41,816 bases of DNA from Bacillota bacterium (GTDB lineage Bacteria; Bacillota; Dethiobacteria; Dethiobacterales; Dethiobacteraceae): positions 1 through 41,816 of the forward strand of contig JAAYMK010000018.1 of NCBI GenBank assembly GCA_012521405.1, in the 5' to 3' direction. Under the pieces are notes generated by a model. It saw only the letters and a list, made by a program, of their open reading frames with translations. It was not told where the DNA came from and searched no databases. Shown here one piece after another: positions 1 through 7,659 of this stretch (position 1 is the stretch's first letter; each line of letters starts with the position of its first letter). A program made the translations under genes and the position numbers.

Positions 1-105
1 CAATGTGCCGCTTTTCAAAGGCGGCAGCAACCTTACTAGATCAGCTTTGAGAAAGTTAAATGAACGTTGTTTCGTGTAAATGATGTGGGGTTCAATAAAA
101 CCTAA
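1..105. other. Intergenic sequence at window edge, no gene seen
   Basis: No open frame with a convincing start or codon pattern is visible before the trp leader. The sequence is AT-rich and probably the downstream flank of a gene outside the window. Confidence 0.4.
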
Positions 106-119
106 AGTGTCTTGACACT
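106..119. promoter_or_regulatory. Perfect inverted repeat upstream of trp promoter
   Basis: AGTGTC-TT-GACACT is a perfect 6+2+6 palindrome ending 19 bases before the -35 box of the trp promoter. It could bind a regulator, in addition to the T-box control downstream. No family is recognised. A palindrome this short can also occur by chance. Confidence 0.3.
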
Positions 120-138
120 ATCTTTTTGTAAAATTTGT

Positions 139-168
139 TTGACAAAGGGCATATATTTATGCTAAAAT
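139..168 (+). promoter_or_regulatory. SigA-type promoter of the trp operon
   Basis: TTGACA (139-144), an 18-base spacer and TAAAAT (163-168). Transcription would start near 175, just before the T-box stem I, which supports the assignment. Confidence 0.75.
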
Positions 169-179
169 CAGCTTCAAAT

Positions 180-476
180 TATTAACACCTTAATTGTTTA
201 AAGTGTTTAAACCGAAGAGCAAGAGTAGTAGGAATAACCGCCTGCAGATAGAGAGCCGCTGGGGGTGGAAATGCGGTTGCAGAGTTATTCTGAATGGACT
301 TGCGAGGGAAGCCCGAAATCTGTCGAGAGTAGGCGCTTACGGGGAGCCTGCCCGTTATCAGGGGGATGCATATGATGGTATGCAAAAGTGAGCGGGTGTA
401 GCTATGCACCAATGAGGGTGGTACCGCAGAAGCTTAAGCTTTTGTCCCTATTTTCCGGGACAAAAGCTTTTTTTTC
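180..476 (+). promoter_or_regulatory. T-box leader, tryptophan specific
   Basis: Transcriptional T-box riboswitch that reads uncharged tRNA. Stem I begins near 216 with the AAGAGCAAGAGTAGTA-type segment. The specifier loop contains GAATGGAC at 292-299, giving specifier codon TGG (295-297, Trp). The conserved T-box AATGAGGGTGGTACCGC is at 411-427 and a terminator follows at 436-475. The Trp specifier matches the trp genes downstream. In known T-boxes, uncharged tRNA pairs with the specifier and T-box bulge and stabilises the antiterminator, so the operon would be induced by tryptophan starvation. Confidence 0.93.
436..475 (+). terminator. T-box regulated intrinsic terminator
   Basis: A 13-bp stem (436-448 with 457-469), loop 449-456 and a run of T at 470-475. 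It directly follows the T-box sequence, as expected for the OFF-state hairpin. Confidence 0.9.
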
Positions 477-556
477 TTATGCGGTTAAAGCAAAAAGGGC
501 AGTTTACCGGTTCAAGGATAAAGTAGGAAAAATTTTTCTGCAAAAGGGGTGGGACC

Positions 557-2017
557 GTGATCAAGCCCGGTTACAATGAAATCCGGCAGTTGGCAAAAAA
601 GTATAATATCATTCCCCTTTGTCGGGAAATATACGCCGATATTATTACTCCCATTGGGCTGTTATTGAAAATTGCCCGCAAAAGCAAGAGATTCTATCTT
701 TTTGAAAGTATTGAGGGGGGTGAAAAATGGGCCCGGTATTCTTTTTTAGGTTTTGATCCTGTGGTGCGCATTGTATGTAAAGACAAAAAAATAACTATTG
801 AGGAAAAGCAGGGAAAAAGTATAATCTATTCCTCCGATCCTTTTGCTGAACTGCGGGCATACATGGCAAAATATAAAGCACCTAAACTGGCGGGAATGCC
901 GCCCTTTACTGGAGGCTTGGTGGGGTACTTTGCCTATAGCATGATTGGTTATAGCGAACCGGTTTTAAAACTAAAAAGCAGTGACTTTCCTGATTTTGAT
1001 TTCATGCTTTTTGACAAAGTTATTGTTTATGACCACCTGAAACAAAAAATATTGATTGTGGTAAACCTGCAAACTGATAACCTGGAAAAAAATTATGCAA
1101 AAGCCCTGGAAACCATAGCAGAAATGAGCCGCATGCTCAGGGAGGAATTTTCCCCTCCGCAAGCCGCCGGCTCCTGCCGGCCTAATTTTTTGTGTAATAT
1201 TTCCAAGGAAGAGTACTGTGAGCTGGTGGAAAAAGCTAAAGACTACATCAAAGGCGGCCAAGTTTTTCAGGTTGTAATCTCCAGGCGTTTTGAGGCAGAG
1301 TACACTGACAGTCTTTTAAATGCATATCGCGTTTTAAGGACTCTAAATCCTTCCCCCTATATGGTATTTTGGCAAAATGATGATTTGCAGGTGATAAGTA
1401 CTTCCCCGGAGACATTGATCAGGCTGCAAGACGGTGTACTTACCACCTATCCCATCGCCGGCTCAAGGCCCCGGGGCAAAAATGAAGAGGAAGATAAAGC
1501 GTTGGAGCGGGAATTGTTAAGCGATGTAAAGGAACTGGCGGAACATGATATGCTGGTGGACTTGGCCCGAAACGATTTAAGTAAAATTGCCAAGTACGGC
1601 AGTGTGCGTCTTACCAGCTATAAAAATATTCAGCGCTATGCAAAGGTTATGCATCTTACCTCGGAAGTGGAAGGCAGCATCAGGGACGATTTAGATGCAT
1701 TGGATGCCGTCAAAGCTTTTTTGCCGGCGGGCACTTTATCCGGGTCGCCGAAAATTCGGGCCTGTCAAATCATTGAGGAATTGGAAAAGGAACCAAGGGG
1801 AATTTACGGCGGAGCCATTGGCTATCTAGATTTTACCGGCAATATGGATATCTGTATTGCCATTAGAATGGCCGTAAAAAAAGGCAAGAAAGTTTATGTG
1901 CAAGCCGGGGGTGGAATTGTGGCAGACAGTAAGGCGGAGCAAGAATATGAAGAGTCGGCCAATAAAGCCAGAGCCGTTATGGAAGCAATCATGAATGCCG
2001 GTGAGGTGGATCAATGA
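557..2017 (+). CDS. trpE: Anthranilate synthase component I (TrpE)
   Basis: Converts chorismate plus ammonia to anthranilate, the first committed step of tryptophan synthesis. At 486 aa it has the usual length. The N-terminal domain keeps an LFESIEGGE segment, corresponding to the LLES tryptophan feedback site. The C-terminal chorismate-binding domain shows PIAGSRPRG, DLARNDL, LPAGTLSGSPK and the GGAIGY region. The start is GTG at 557 behind AAAGGGGTGGG. The Trp T-box leader and the downstream trpGDCF genes favour TrpE over PabB. The stop overlaps the start of trpG by four bases, so the two subunits are probably translationally coupled. Because the partner TrpG lacks its catalytic cysteine, this subunit may have to use free ammonia or another glutaminase. 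Confidence 0.95.
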   Translation: MIKPGYNEIRQLAKKYNIIPLCREIYADIITPIGLLLKIARKSKRFYLFESIEGGEKWARYSFLGFDPVVRIVCKDKKITIEEKQGKSIIYSSDPFAELRAYMAKYKAPKLAGMPPFTGGLVGYFAYSMIGYSEPVLKLKSSDFPDFDFMLFDKVIVYDHLKQKILIVVNLQTDNLEKNYAKALETIAEMSRMLREEFSPPQAAGSCRPNFLCNISKEEYCELVEKAKDYIKGGQVFQVVISRRFEAEYTDSLLNAYRVLRTLNPSPYMVFWQNDDLQVISTSPETLIRLQDGVLTTYPIAGSRPRGKNEEEDKALERELLSDVKELAEHDMLVDLARNDLSKIAKYGSVRLTSYKNIQRYAKVMHLTSEVEGSIRDDLDALDAVKAFLPAGTLSGSPKIRACQIIEELEKEPRGIYGGAIGYLDFTGNMDICIAIRMAVKKGKKVYVQAGGGIVADSKAEQEYEESANKARAVMEAIMNAGEVDQ

Positions 2018-2592
2018 TGATTTTAATCATAGACAATTACGATAGTTTTTCCTATAACCTGGCGCAGGTGGCAGGAGCTTTTAAGCCTTCAGTACGGGTT
2101 GTGCGTAATGATGAAGTCACGGCTGAAGAAGTAAAAGATTTGCATCCTTCCCACTTAATTCTCTCCCCGGGACCGGGGCGGCCCGGCATTTGTGAGGATC
2201 TTGTCAGGCTCATGCACAAATTTGTCCCCATTCTAGGGATTAATCTTGGTTGCCAGGTTATCGCCAAAGTTTTTGGCGCGTCCTTAGTACCGGCAAAACG
2301 CTTGCTCCACGGTAAAGCAGGCAGTATTCATATCGCTAACGGGAATCGCATTTTTCAAGGTTTGCCCCCGGTGATTCAGGGGGCCAGATACGATTCCCGC
2401 AGTATCCTGCGAAAAACTTTGCCGGAAAAATTGCTAATCATTGCTGAAGATGAGGAAAGGGAAGTGATGGGAATTAAGCATAAAGATTATGAGCTTTATG
2501 GGTTGCAATTCCATCCCGAGTCCATTTTGACGCCACAGGGGCAGGTTATAATCAACAACTTCTTGCAGATAGGTGGTGGAGAAGATGATTAA
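2014..2592 (+). CDS. trpG: Anthranilate synthase component II (TrpG), catalytic Cys replaced by Asn
   Basis: Class I glutamine amidotransferase subunit of 192 aa that would supply ammonia to TrpE. Family signatures present are IIDNYDSFSYNL at the N-terminus, SPGPGRPG (51-58), a HGKAG segment (99-103) and QFHPES (165-170) with the triad His167 and Glu169. The nucleophile elbow, normally G-x-C-x-G-x-Q, reads G-I-N-L-G-C-Q: Asn77 stands at the cysteine position (codon AAT, 2242-2244) and a cysteine is three residues later (Cys80). The usual RYHSL segment reads RYDSR. The frame is otherwise intact and well conserved. As seen, the protein should not hydrolyse glutamine by the known mechanism. It may be structural or decayed. 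It overlaps trpE by 4 bases and trpD by 8. Confidence 0.9.
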   Translation: MMILIIDNYDSFSYNLAQVAGAFKPSVRVVRNDEVTAEEVKDLHPSHLILSPGPGRPGICEDLVRLMHKFVPILGINLGCQVIAKVFGASLVPAKRLLHGKAGSIHIANGNRIFQGLPPVIQGARYDSRSILRKTLPEKLLIIAEDEEREVMGIKHKDYELYGLQFHPESILTPQGQVIINNFLQIGGGEDD

Positions 2593-3598
2593 GGAAGCCA
2601 TACAAAAACTCTTAAACGGAGAAAATCTGCCTTATGGATTGACGAAGAACGTCATGACGCAAATTATTAATGGGGAAGCCACACAGGCACAAATTGCCTC
2701 CTTTATCACTGCCATGAGGATGAAAGGGGAAACTATCGAGGAAATTACTGCTTGTGCCCAGGTGATGCGGGAAAGCTGTTTGAAACTAAAATATGACGGT
2801 GATGTTTTAGATATTGTGGGTACAGGCGGGGATCAGGCCAATACATTTAATATCTCCACAGTTTCTGCTTTTGTGGTTTCAGCGGCAGGTATCCCGGTAG
2901 CCAAACACGGTAACAGGAGTGTTTCCAGTAAATGCGGCAGTGCAGATGTCTTAGAAGCTCTGGGGGTAAAAATAGATCTCCCGGTAGAAAAAAGTGAAAA
3001 GATTTTGCAGGAAATAGGCATCTGCTTTATGTTTGCCGCCCATTACCATCCTTCCATGAAGTATGCTGCGCCGGTCAGAAAAGAACTGGGCGTGCGGACA
3101 ATTTTCAACATCCTTGGTCCCCTGGCCAGTCCCGCCGCCGCCAAGATACAGCTTTTAGGGGTTTATGATGAAAATTTAGTAGAGCCTTTAGCCCGGGTGC
3201 TTGCCAATTTAGGGGTGAAAAAAGCCATGGTGGTCCATGGCCATGACGGCTTAGATGAAATTTCCTTAACGACAGCTTCCACCGTCTGTGAAGTGAATCA
3301 TGGCAGAATCAACTGCTTCTTTTTAGATCCACGCCAGTTTGGTTTTACTTATTGTCAACATGAAGATTTAAAAGGTAGCGGACCTGAAGAGAATGCCAAA
3401 ATTGCCAGAAGCATTTTAAAGGGCGAAAAAGGACCCAAAAGAGATATTGTGTTGCTCAATTCCGCAGTTTGTCTTTATCTTTTTTATGACAACCTGACTT
3501 TAAGGGAATGTGTACAGCTGGCGGCGGAGATGATTGACAGCGGCAAAGCTCTGGACCAGCTAAACAAATTTATCAAACTCTCCCACCAGGTACATTAA
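2585..3598 (+). CDS. trpD: Anthranilate phosphoribosyltransferase (TrpD)
   Basis: Transfers the phosphoribosyl group of PRPP to anthranilate. The protein is 337 aa from ATG 2585, close to the family norm. This start has GGTGGTGGAG directly upstream and overlaps the end of trpG. The GTG at 2573 in the same frame lies inside that ribosome binding site region. Motifs seen: GTGGDQANTFNIST (PRPP loop), KHGNRSVSSKCGSADVLEALG-type segment, the metal-site region near HDGLDE, and PVRKELGVRTIFNILGPL. All key family elements appear intact. Confidence 0.95.
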   Translation: MIKEAIQKLLNGENLPYGLTKNVMTQIINGEATQAQIASFITAMRMKGETIEEITACAQVMRESCLKLKYDGDVLDIVGTGGDQANTFNISTVSAFVVSAAGIPVAKHGNRSVSSKCGSADVLEALGVKIDLPVEKSEKILQEIGICFMFAAHYHPSMKYAAPVRKELGVRTIFNILGPLASPAAAKIQLLGVYDENLVEPLARVLANLGVKKAMVVHGHDGLDEISLTTASTVCEVNHGRINCFFLDPRQFGFTYCQHEDLKGSGPEENAKIARSILKGEKGPKRDIVLLNSAVCLYLFYDNLTLRECVQLAAEMIDSGKALDQLNKFIKLSHQVH

Positions 3599-3615
3599 GT
3601 AAAGGCGGGGAAAAC

Positions 3616-4404
3616 GTGCTGGATGTTTTAGTAGAATCCACCAGAAAACGTGTAGCGGCAGCCAAAAGGGAAGTCCCCCTGGACAATTTACTTAGACAAG
3701 TATCTGCCCATGAAAAAAGAAAAAACAGGCGAGAAGCTTTTATTTGGGAAAAAGTGTTAAAACAAGCAGGTATCTCTTTTATCTGTGAAGTTAAAAAAGC
3801 CTCTCCGTCCAAAGGCATTATTTCTCCTGATTTTCCCTACCTGGAAATCGCTGCCCAATATGAAAAGGCCGGTGCCCATGCCATCTCCGTGCTGACGGAA
3901 CCGGAATATTTCCTGGGCAACAATCGTTATCTTACGGAGATAAGTGAGTCAGTCAGTATTCCAGTTTTGCGCAAAGATTTTATTATTGATGAATACCAGC
4001 TTTATGAGGCGAAACTGCTTGGTGCGGACGCGGTACTTTTAATTTGTGCCATCCTGGAAGCGGAGGTGCTGAAAAAGTTTTTGCAGCTTTGTGATACATT
4101 AGGGCTTTCGGCACTGGTGGAGGCACATACAGAAGAGGAAATTGCCGCTGCCCTTGCGGCCGGTGCCAGGGTGATCGGGGTAAACAACCGGGATTTAAAA
4201 ACCTTTAACGTTGATGTTGGCCGCTGTCTTGCTTTTAGGGAGCTGGTGCCGGAAGAGGTTGTTTATGTGGCAGAAAGCGGCATCAAGGCGCGCCAGGAAG
4301 TGGAATTGCTGGAGCAGGCGGGAGTAGATGCGGTTTTAATCGGAGAAGCGCTGATGAAAAGTCCGGATAAGGCTGCCATGCTGGCTTACTTAAAGGGCAA
4401 GTAA
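3616..4404 (+). CDS. trpC: Indole-3-glycerol phosphate synthase (TrpC)
   Basis: Closes the indole ring from CdRP. It is a 262-aa single-domain TIM barrel. Motifs are CEVKKASPSKG (lysine and phosphate site), VLTEPEYFLGN, VLRKDFIIDEYQ, GVNNRDLKTF and VAESGI. The start is GTG at 3616 after AAAGGCGGGG, 17 bases past trpD. It is not fused to TrpF, which follows as a separate gene. Confidence 0.95.
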   Translation: MLDVLVESTRKRVAAAKREVPLDNLLRQVSAHEKRKNRREAFIWEKVLKQAGISFICEVKKASPSKGIISPDFPYLEIAAQYEKAGAHAISVLTEPEYFLGNNRYLTEISESVSIPVLRKDFIIDEYQLYEAKLLGADAVLLICAILEAEVLKKFLQLCDTLGLSALVEAHTEEEIAAALAAGARVIGVNNRDLKTFNVDVGRCLAFRELVPEEVVYVAESGIKARQEVELLEQAGVDAVLIGEALMKSPDKAAMLAYLKGK

Positions 4405-4422
4405 TACTCTGGGGCGGGGGAA

Positions 4423-5043
4423 ATGACAAAAATCAAAATTTGCGGTTTAAAAAGTATACAGGATATCTTGGCTGTAAATAAAGTTCTTCCTAATTATATT
4501 GGCTTTGTGTTTGCCGAAAGTTTAAGGCAAATTGATGCCCAAAAGGCGCAAGAGCTGAAAACTTACTTACATCCTGCCATCAAAGCAGTTGGCGTGTTTG
4601 TCAATGAAAAGATGGAGAAGATTATTAAACTCTGCGCTGCCAATGTCATTGACTTGGTGCAATTGCACGGAGACGAAGATGAAGAGTATATCAAGTATCT
4701 GAAAAAACATGTAGGACAAAAAATCATTAAAGCCGTAAGGGTAAAAGACAAAGAATCCGTCAAAAAGGCGCTGGGATTGCCTTGCGATTATTTTTTGTTT
4801 GATACTTACCGGCAAAATACTTACGGCGGTACGGGAAAAACCTTTGACTGGTCGTTACTGCCGGCAATAGAAAAACCGTATTTTCTCGCCGGAGGGATAA
4901 ATGCCGGAAATGTCATGCAGGCCATTAACGCCTGCCGCCCGTACTGTATTGATGTCAGCAGCGGCGTAGAAACACGGGGTCGTAAAGATCCAGAAAAAAT
5001 CAAAAAATTTGTTTCCCTGGTAAGGAAAGCTGCCGTGGATTAG
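4423..5043 (+). CDS. trpF: Phosphoribosylanthranilate isomerase (TrpF)
   Basis: Amadori isomerisation of PRA to CdRP. It has 206 aa. KICGLKS carries the catalytic cysteine, LVQLHGDE and FLLAGGIN-like and DVSSGVE segments follow, and the late aspartate region FDTYRQNTYGGTGKTFDW is conserved. ATG 4423 follows GGGGCGGGGGAA. This is the last gene of the operon: a terminator and convergent genes follow, so trpB and trpA are absent here. Confidence 0.94.
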   Translation: MTKIKICGLKSIQDILAVNKVLPNYIGFVFAESLRQIDAQKAQELKTYLHPAIKAVGVFVNEKMEKIIKLCAANVIDLVQLHGDEDEEYIKYLKKHVGQKIIKAVRVKDKESVKKALGLPCDYFLFDTYRQNTYGGTGKTFDWSLLPAIEKPYFLAGGINAGNVMQAINACRPYCIDVSSGVETRGRKDPEKIKKFVSLVRKAAVD

Positions 5044-5064
5044 GAAAGAAAATAATCCGAGACA

Positions 5065-5105
5065 AAACGCCTCTGCTGCGATGAAGCAACGGAGGCGTTT
5101 AAAAA
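5065..5105 (+). terminator. Terminator after trpF
   Basis: AAACGCCTC (5065-5073) pairs with GAGGCGTTT (5092-5100), and inner TGCT (5074-5077) pairs with AGCA (5085-5088). The T tract is weak. It lies between trpF and a convergent minus-strand gene and may serve both strands. Confidence 0.6.
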
Positions 5106-5115
5106 GCAACTTAAG

Positions 5116-5615
5116 CTAGATTACTTTTACTCCCAGTGTCTTTTCCATTTCTTTAAGGGCAAATTCATGGGCTTGGGGGTCAAAGGAGGCTACACAGTTT
5201 CTTCTTACCGTGACGTCGTAATTAAGCATGCGTGCATCGGCAGCAGTGTAAAGGACACAAATTTGTGTACAAACACCCACCAACTCCACTTCGGTAACGC
5301 CTAGTTCTCTGAGAGTCAGGTCCAAATCGGTACCGAAAAAAGCACTGTAACGGCGTTTATAAATTTTTAAATCACCTTCTTGCGGGGCCAGTTCAGCCAC
5401 CACTTCGCCGCCCGGTTCTCCCGCCAGGCAATGGGGGGAAACATTTTAAACTCTGCATCCTGGGGCAGGTGCCGGTCCATAATGTAAATAATGGGGTTGC
5501 CGCCGGCACGCCATTCCTTAATTCTGGCAGAGACATTGCGGATAATTTCTTCCGTATCCCCAATACATAAAGCACCGTCACTGTCTAAAAAATCTTTTAG
5601 CATGTCAATGGCCAA
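5116..5615 (-). pseudogene. Isochorismatase/nicotinamidase-family hydrolase, frameshifted
   Basis: Cysteine hydrolase of the isochorismatase-like superfamily (PncA relatives) in two frames. The 5' part (frame from the TTG at 5615, with GGAGG 8 bases upstream) reads AIDMLKDFL and IYIMDRHLPQD. It continues correctly to FPP and then leaves frame. The 3' part begins at VAELAPQEGD and contains VELVGVCTQICVLYTAADA with the catalytic-type cysteine. One extra base in the run of six G at 5433-5438 (C on the coding strand) would restore FPPHCLAGEPGGEVVAEL, which is the family pattern. The upstream GTG at 5624 overlaps the ribosome binding site and is less likely. Either a recent inactivating slip, a slippery (phase-variable) tract or a sequencing error. 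Confidence 0.85.
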
Positions 5616-5636
5616 ACTTATCACCTCCGGTTTATT

Positions 5637-6785
5637 TTAAGCGGAATTGCCGCTAAACAAGCCGCGGATGAAAGCTAGCAAGCTACGGAACAGGCGTACA
5701 AAAATATTGGCACGGTTTACTGTTTCCGTGGTTACTAATTCCCGGGAGGCAAGTGTTTCGCCGTCCAGTTGCACAAGCAGCGTCGCCGCTGCCGTTCCTT
5801 TTTCCACAGGGGCTGTCAGTTCTTTTTGTTCCGCCACTTTAAGGTCAAGATCTGCTGTGCGATCTTTGGGAACTAAAGGTTGAAAATCTTCTTGGATTGT
5901 TAAACTGACGGTTTGTTTTTTCCCGTCTTTAACAGGAATTTCACCTAAAACTTCTCCTGCTTTGGCCACGGTATGAAATGTAAAATTGCGAAAACCGTAA
6001 TTGAGCAGTTCCTGGCTGGCCACAAGACGGGCTTGATCGCTTTCTGTATTTAAAACTACAGAAATCAAGCGCATGCCGTTTTGCTCGGCGGTACCGGCTA
6101 AACTATAGCCGGATTCAGGCGTCCAGCCGGTTTTCAGACCGTCAGCGCCGGGATAGCGTCCCAGTAAAGGATTGCGATTATATTGTGTAATATTGTTGTA
6201 TGTAAATTCGCGTTGCGATTCAAACTCAAGAATTTTAGGATGATTTAAAATAAGCTCACGGGCTACAATGGCAATATCCCGGGCACTCATATAATGATTA
6301 TCAGCAGGAAGACCTGTGGAATTGGCAAAATGCGTGTTTGTCATCCCTAATTCCTGTGCCCGCTTATTCATAAGGGCAACAAAAGCTTCTTCGCTGCCGG
6401 CAATTAACTCGGCTAAAGCGACACAACCGTCATTGGCGGAGACAATAGAAATTCCACTGATGAGTTCTTCCACAGTGACTTCCGTATTTATTTCCAAAAA
6501 CATGGAGGAACCTTCTTTTTGATAGGCACGTTCCGACACCATGATTGTATCATCCCAGTTAATGCCGCCGCGTTCTATTGCTTCAAAAGCCAGGAGCAGC
6601 GTCATAATTTTTGTGGTACTGGCAGGAGGACGGGGTTCGTCCGCATTTTTTAGGTAGAGAAATTGTCCGGTGGAAACCTCCATGAGTGCAGCAACTTCAG
6701 CAGAAGATGCAAAATGCTGGGCGGCAGCCGAGAGGGGTAAGAGAAGGAAGAAAACAGCAAAAAAGAGTGAGATAATTTTTTTCAT
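5637..6785 (-). CDS. D-alanyl-D-alanine carboxypeptidase (DacF/PBP5-like)
   Basis: Low-molecular-mass penicillin-binding protein that trims the terminal D-Ala of peptidoglycan stem peptides outside the membrane. It has 382 aa from ATG 6785, which follows CAGGAGG with 8 bases spacing. The frame could extend to 6857 but without a better site. A signal peptide is seen (MKKIISLFF... to about residue 22). Catalytic motifs: SxxK as S56-T-T-K59, SxN as S116-A-N118, and K218-T-G220. The second, beta-rich PBP5 C-terminal domain spans roughly 270-350. A hydrophobic C-terminal end (FVRLFRSLLAFIRGLF) fits an amphipathic membrane anchor. Confidence 0.93.
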   Translation of the reverse strand: MKKIISLFFAVFFLLLPLSAAAQHFASSAEVAALMEVSTGQFLYLKNADEPRPPASTTKIMTLLLAFEAIERGGINWDDTIMVSERAYQKEGSSMFLEINTEVTVEELISGISIVSANDGCVALAELIAGSEEAFVALMNKRAQELGMTNTHFANSTGLPADNHYMSARDIAIVARELILNHPKILEFESQREFTYNNITQYNRNPLLGRYPGADGLKTGWTPESGYSLAGTAEQNGMRLISVVLNTESDQARLVASQELLNYGFRNFTFHTVAKAGEVLGEIPVKDGKKQTVSLTIQEDFQPLVPKDRTADLDLKVAEQKELTAPVEKGTAAATLLVQLDGETLASRELVTTETVNRANIFVRLFRSLLAFIRGLFSGNSA

Positions 6786-6897
6786 GTGACCAGCCTCCTG
6801 ATGCAGTTTTACATATGTATATCTTATACGAAAAGATAGGTAAGAATCCAGTAGCAATAAAGTATTTTCTCTGAAAAAACAACTTGTTAGTTAAAAA

Positions 6898-6926
6898 TTG
6901 AGAAAGATACACTGATCATGTATAAT
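6898..6926 (+). promoter_or_regulatory. SigA-type promoter of the two-component operon
   Basis: TTGAGA (6898-6903), 17-base spacer, TATAAT (6921-6926). The -10 box overlaps an in-frame ATG at 6925, so transcription starting near 6933 cannot use that ATG. This decides for the TTG start at 6961. Confidence 0.75.
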
Positions 6927-6960
6927 GGGCTCAAATGAAGCAAATGAGTGGGTGAACGCC

Positions 6961-7659
6961 TTGGCTGAAGGTTTAATTTTAATTGTTGATGATGAAGAAC
7001 ATATTTGCGAACTAGTCCGTTTATATTTGGAGCAGGAAGGCTTTACCACGGAGGTGGCCTTTGACGGTGAAGAAGCTGTGCAGAAAGCAAAAATGCTTAA
7101 CCCGCTCTTGATTATTCTTGATATAATGTTGCCAAAAGTAAACGGGTGGGATGTCTGCCGACAGCTCAGAAAGTTTATGGATGTACCTATTATTATGCTG
7201 ACGGCAAAAGGTGAAGAATTTGATAAAGTTTTGGGACTGGAGCTAGGTGCCGACGATTATATCACAAAACCTTTTTCGCCCCGCGAATTGGTGGCGCGGG
7301 TAAAAGCAATTTTACGGCGCACTACTATGGAGGAGCATCTGCCGTCGGAAGAAGTGATTCAATTGCCCCACCTTACCATTAACCGTTCTTCCCGGGAAGT
7401 GGTGGTGGCAGGACAGGAAGTTTCACTGACGCCTAAAGAATTTGATCTGCTTTGGTTTTTGGCGAAAAACCCAGGTAAAGTTTTTACCCGGGAACAGTTA
7501 CTGGCAGCCGTGTGGGGATATGATTATTACGGTGATTTAAGGACAGTAGATACGCACATTAAACGACTCCGGGAAAAAGTTGAGCGCAAACAGCAAAAGC
7601 AGTTGCTTAAAACTGTCTGGGGTGTAGGTTATAAATTAGAGGTAAGTTCGTCATCATGA
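6961..7659 (+). CDS. OmpR/PhoB-family response regulator
   Basis: DNA-binding response regulator, 232 aa from TTG 6961, preceded by GAGTGGGTGA. Receiver domain about 4-118, with acidic pair DDEE, phospho-acceptor Asp54 in LDIMLP, Thr/Ala in LTAKG and Lys in TKPFSPRELVAR. The winged-helix domain (about 130-228) shows LTPKEFDLLWFLAKNPGKVFTREQLL-type sequence and the VDTHIKRLREKVE recognition helix. The next gene, overlapping by four bases, is the cognate histidine kinase. The pair resembles PhoPR/ResDE/WalRK types, but the signal cannot be read from the sequence. Confidence 0.92.
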   Translation: MAEGLILIVDDEEHICELVRLYLEQEGFTTEVAFDGEEAVQKAKMLNPLLIILDIMLPKVNGWDVCRQLRKFMDVPIIMLTAKGEEFDKVLGLELGADDYITKPFSPRELVARVKAILRRTTMEEHLPSEEVIQLPHLTINRSSREVVVAGQEVSLTPKEFDLLWFLAKNPGKVFTREQLLAAVWGYDYYGDLRTVDTHIKRLREKVERKQQKQLLKTVWGVGYKLEVSSSS

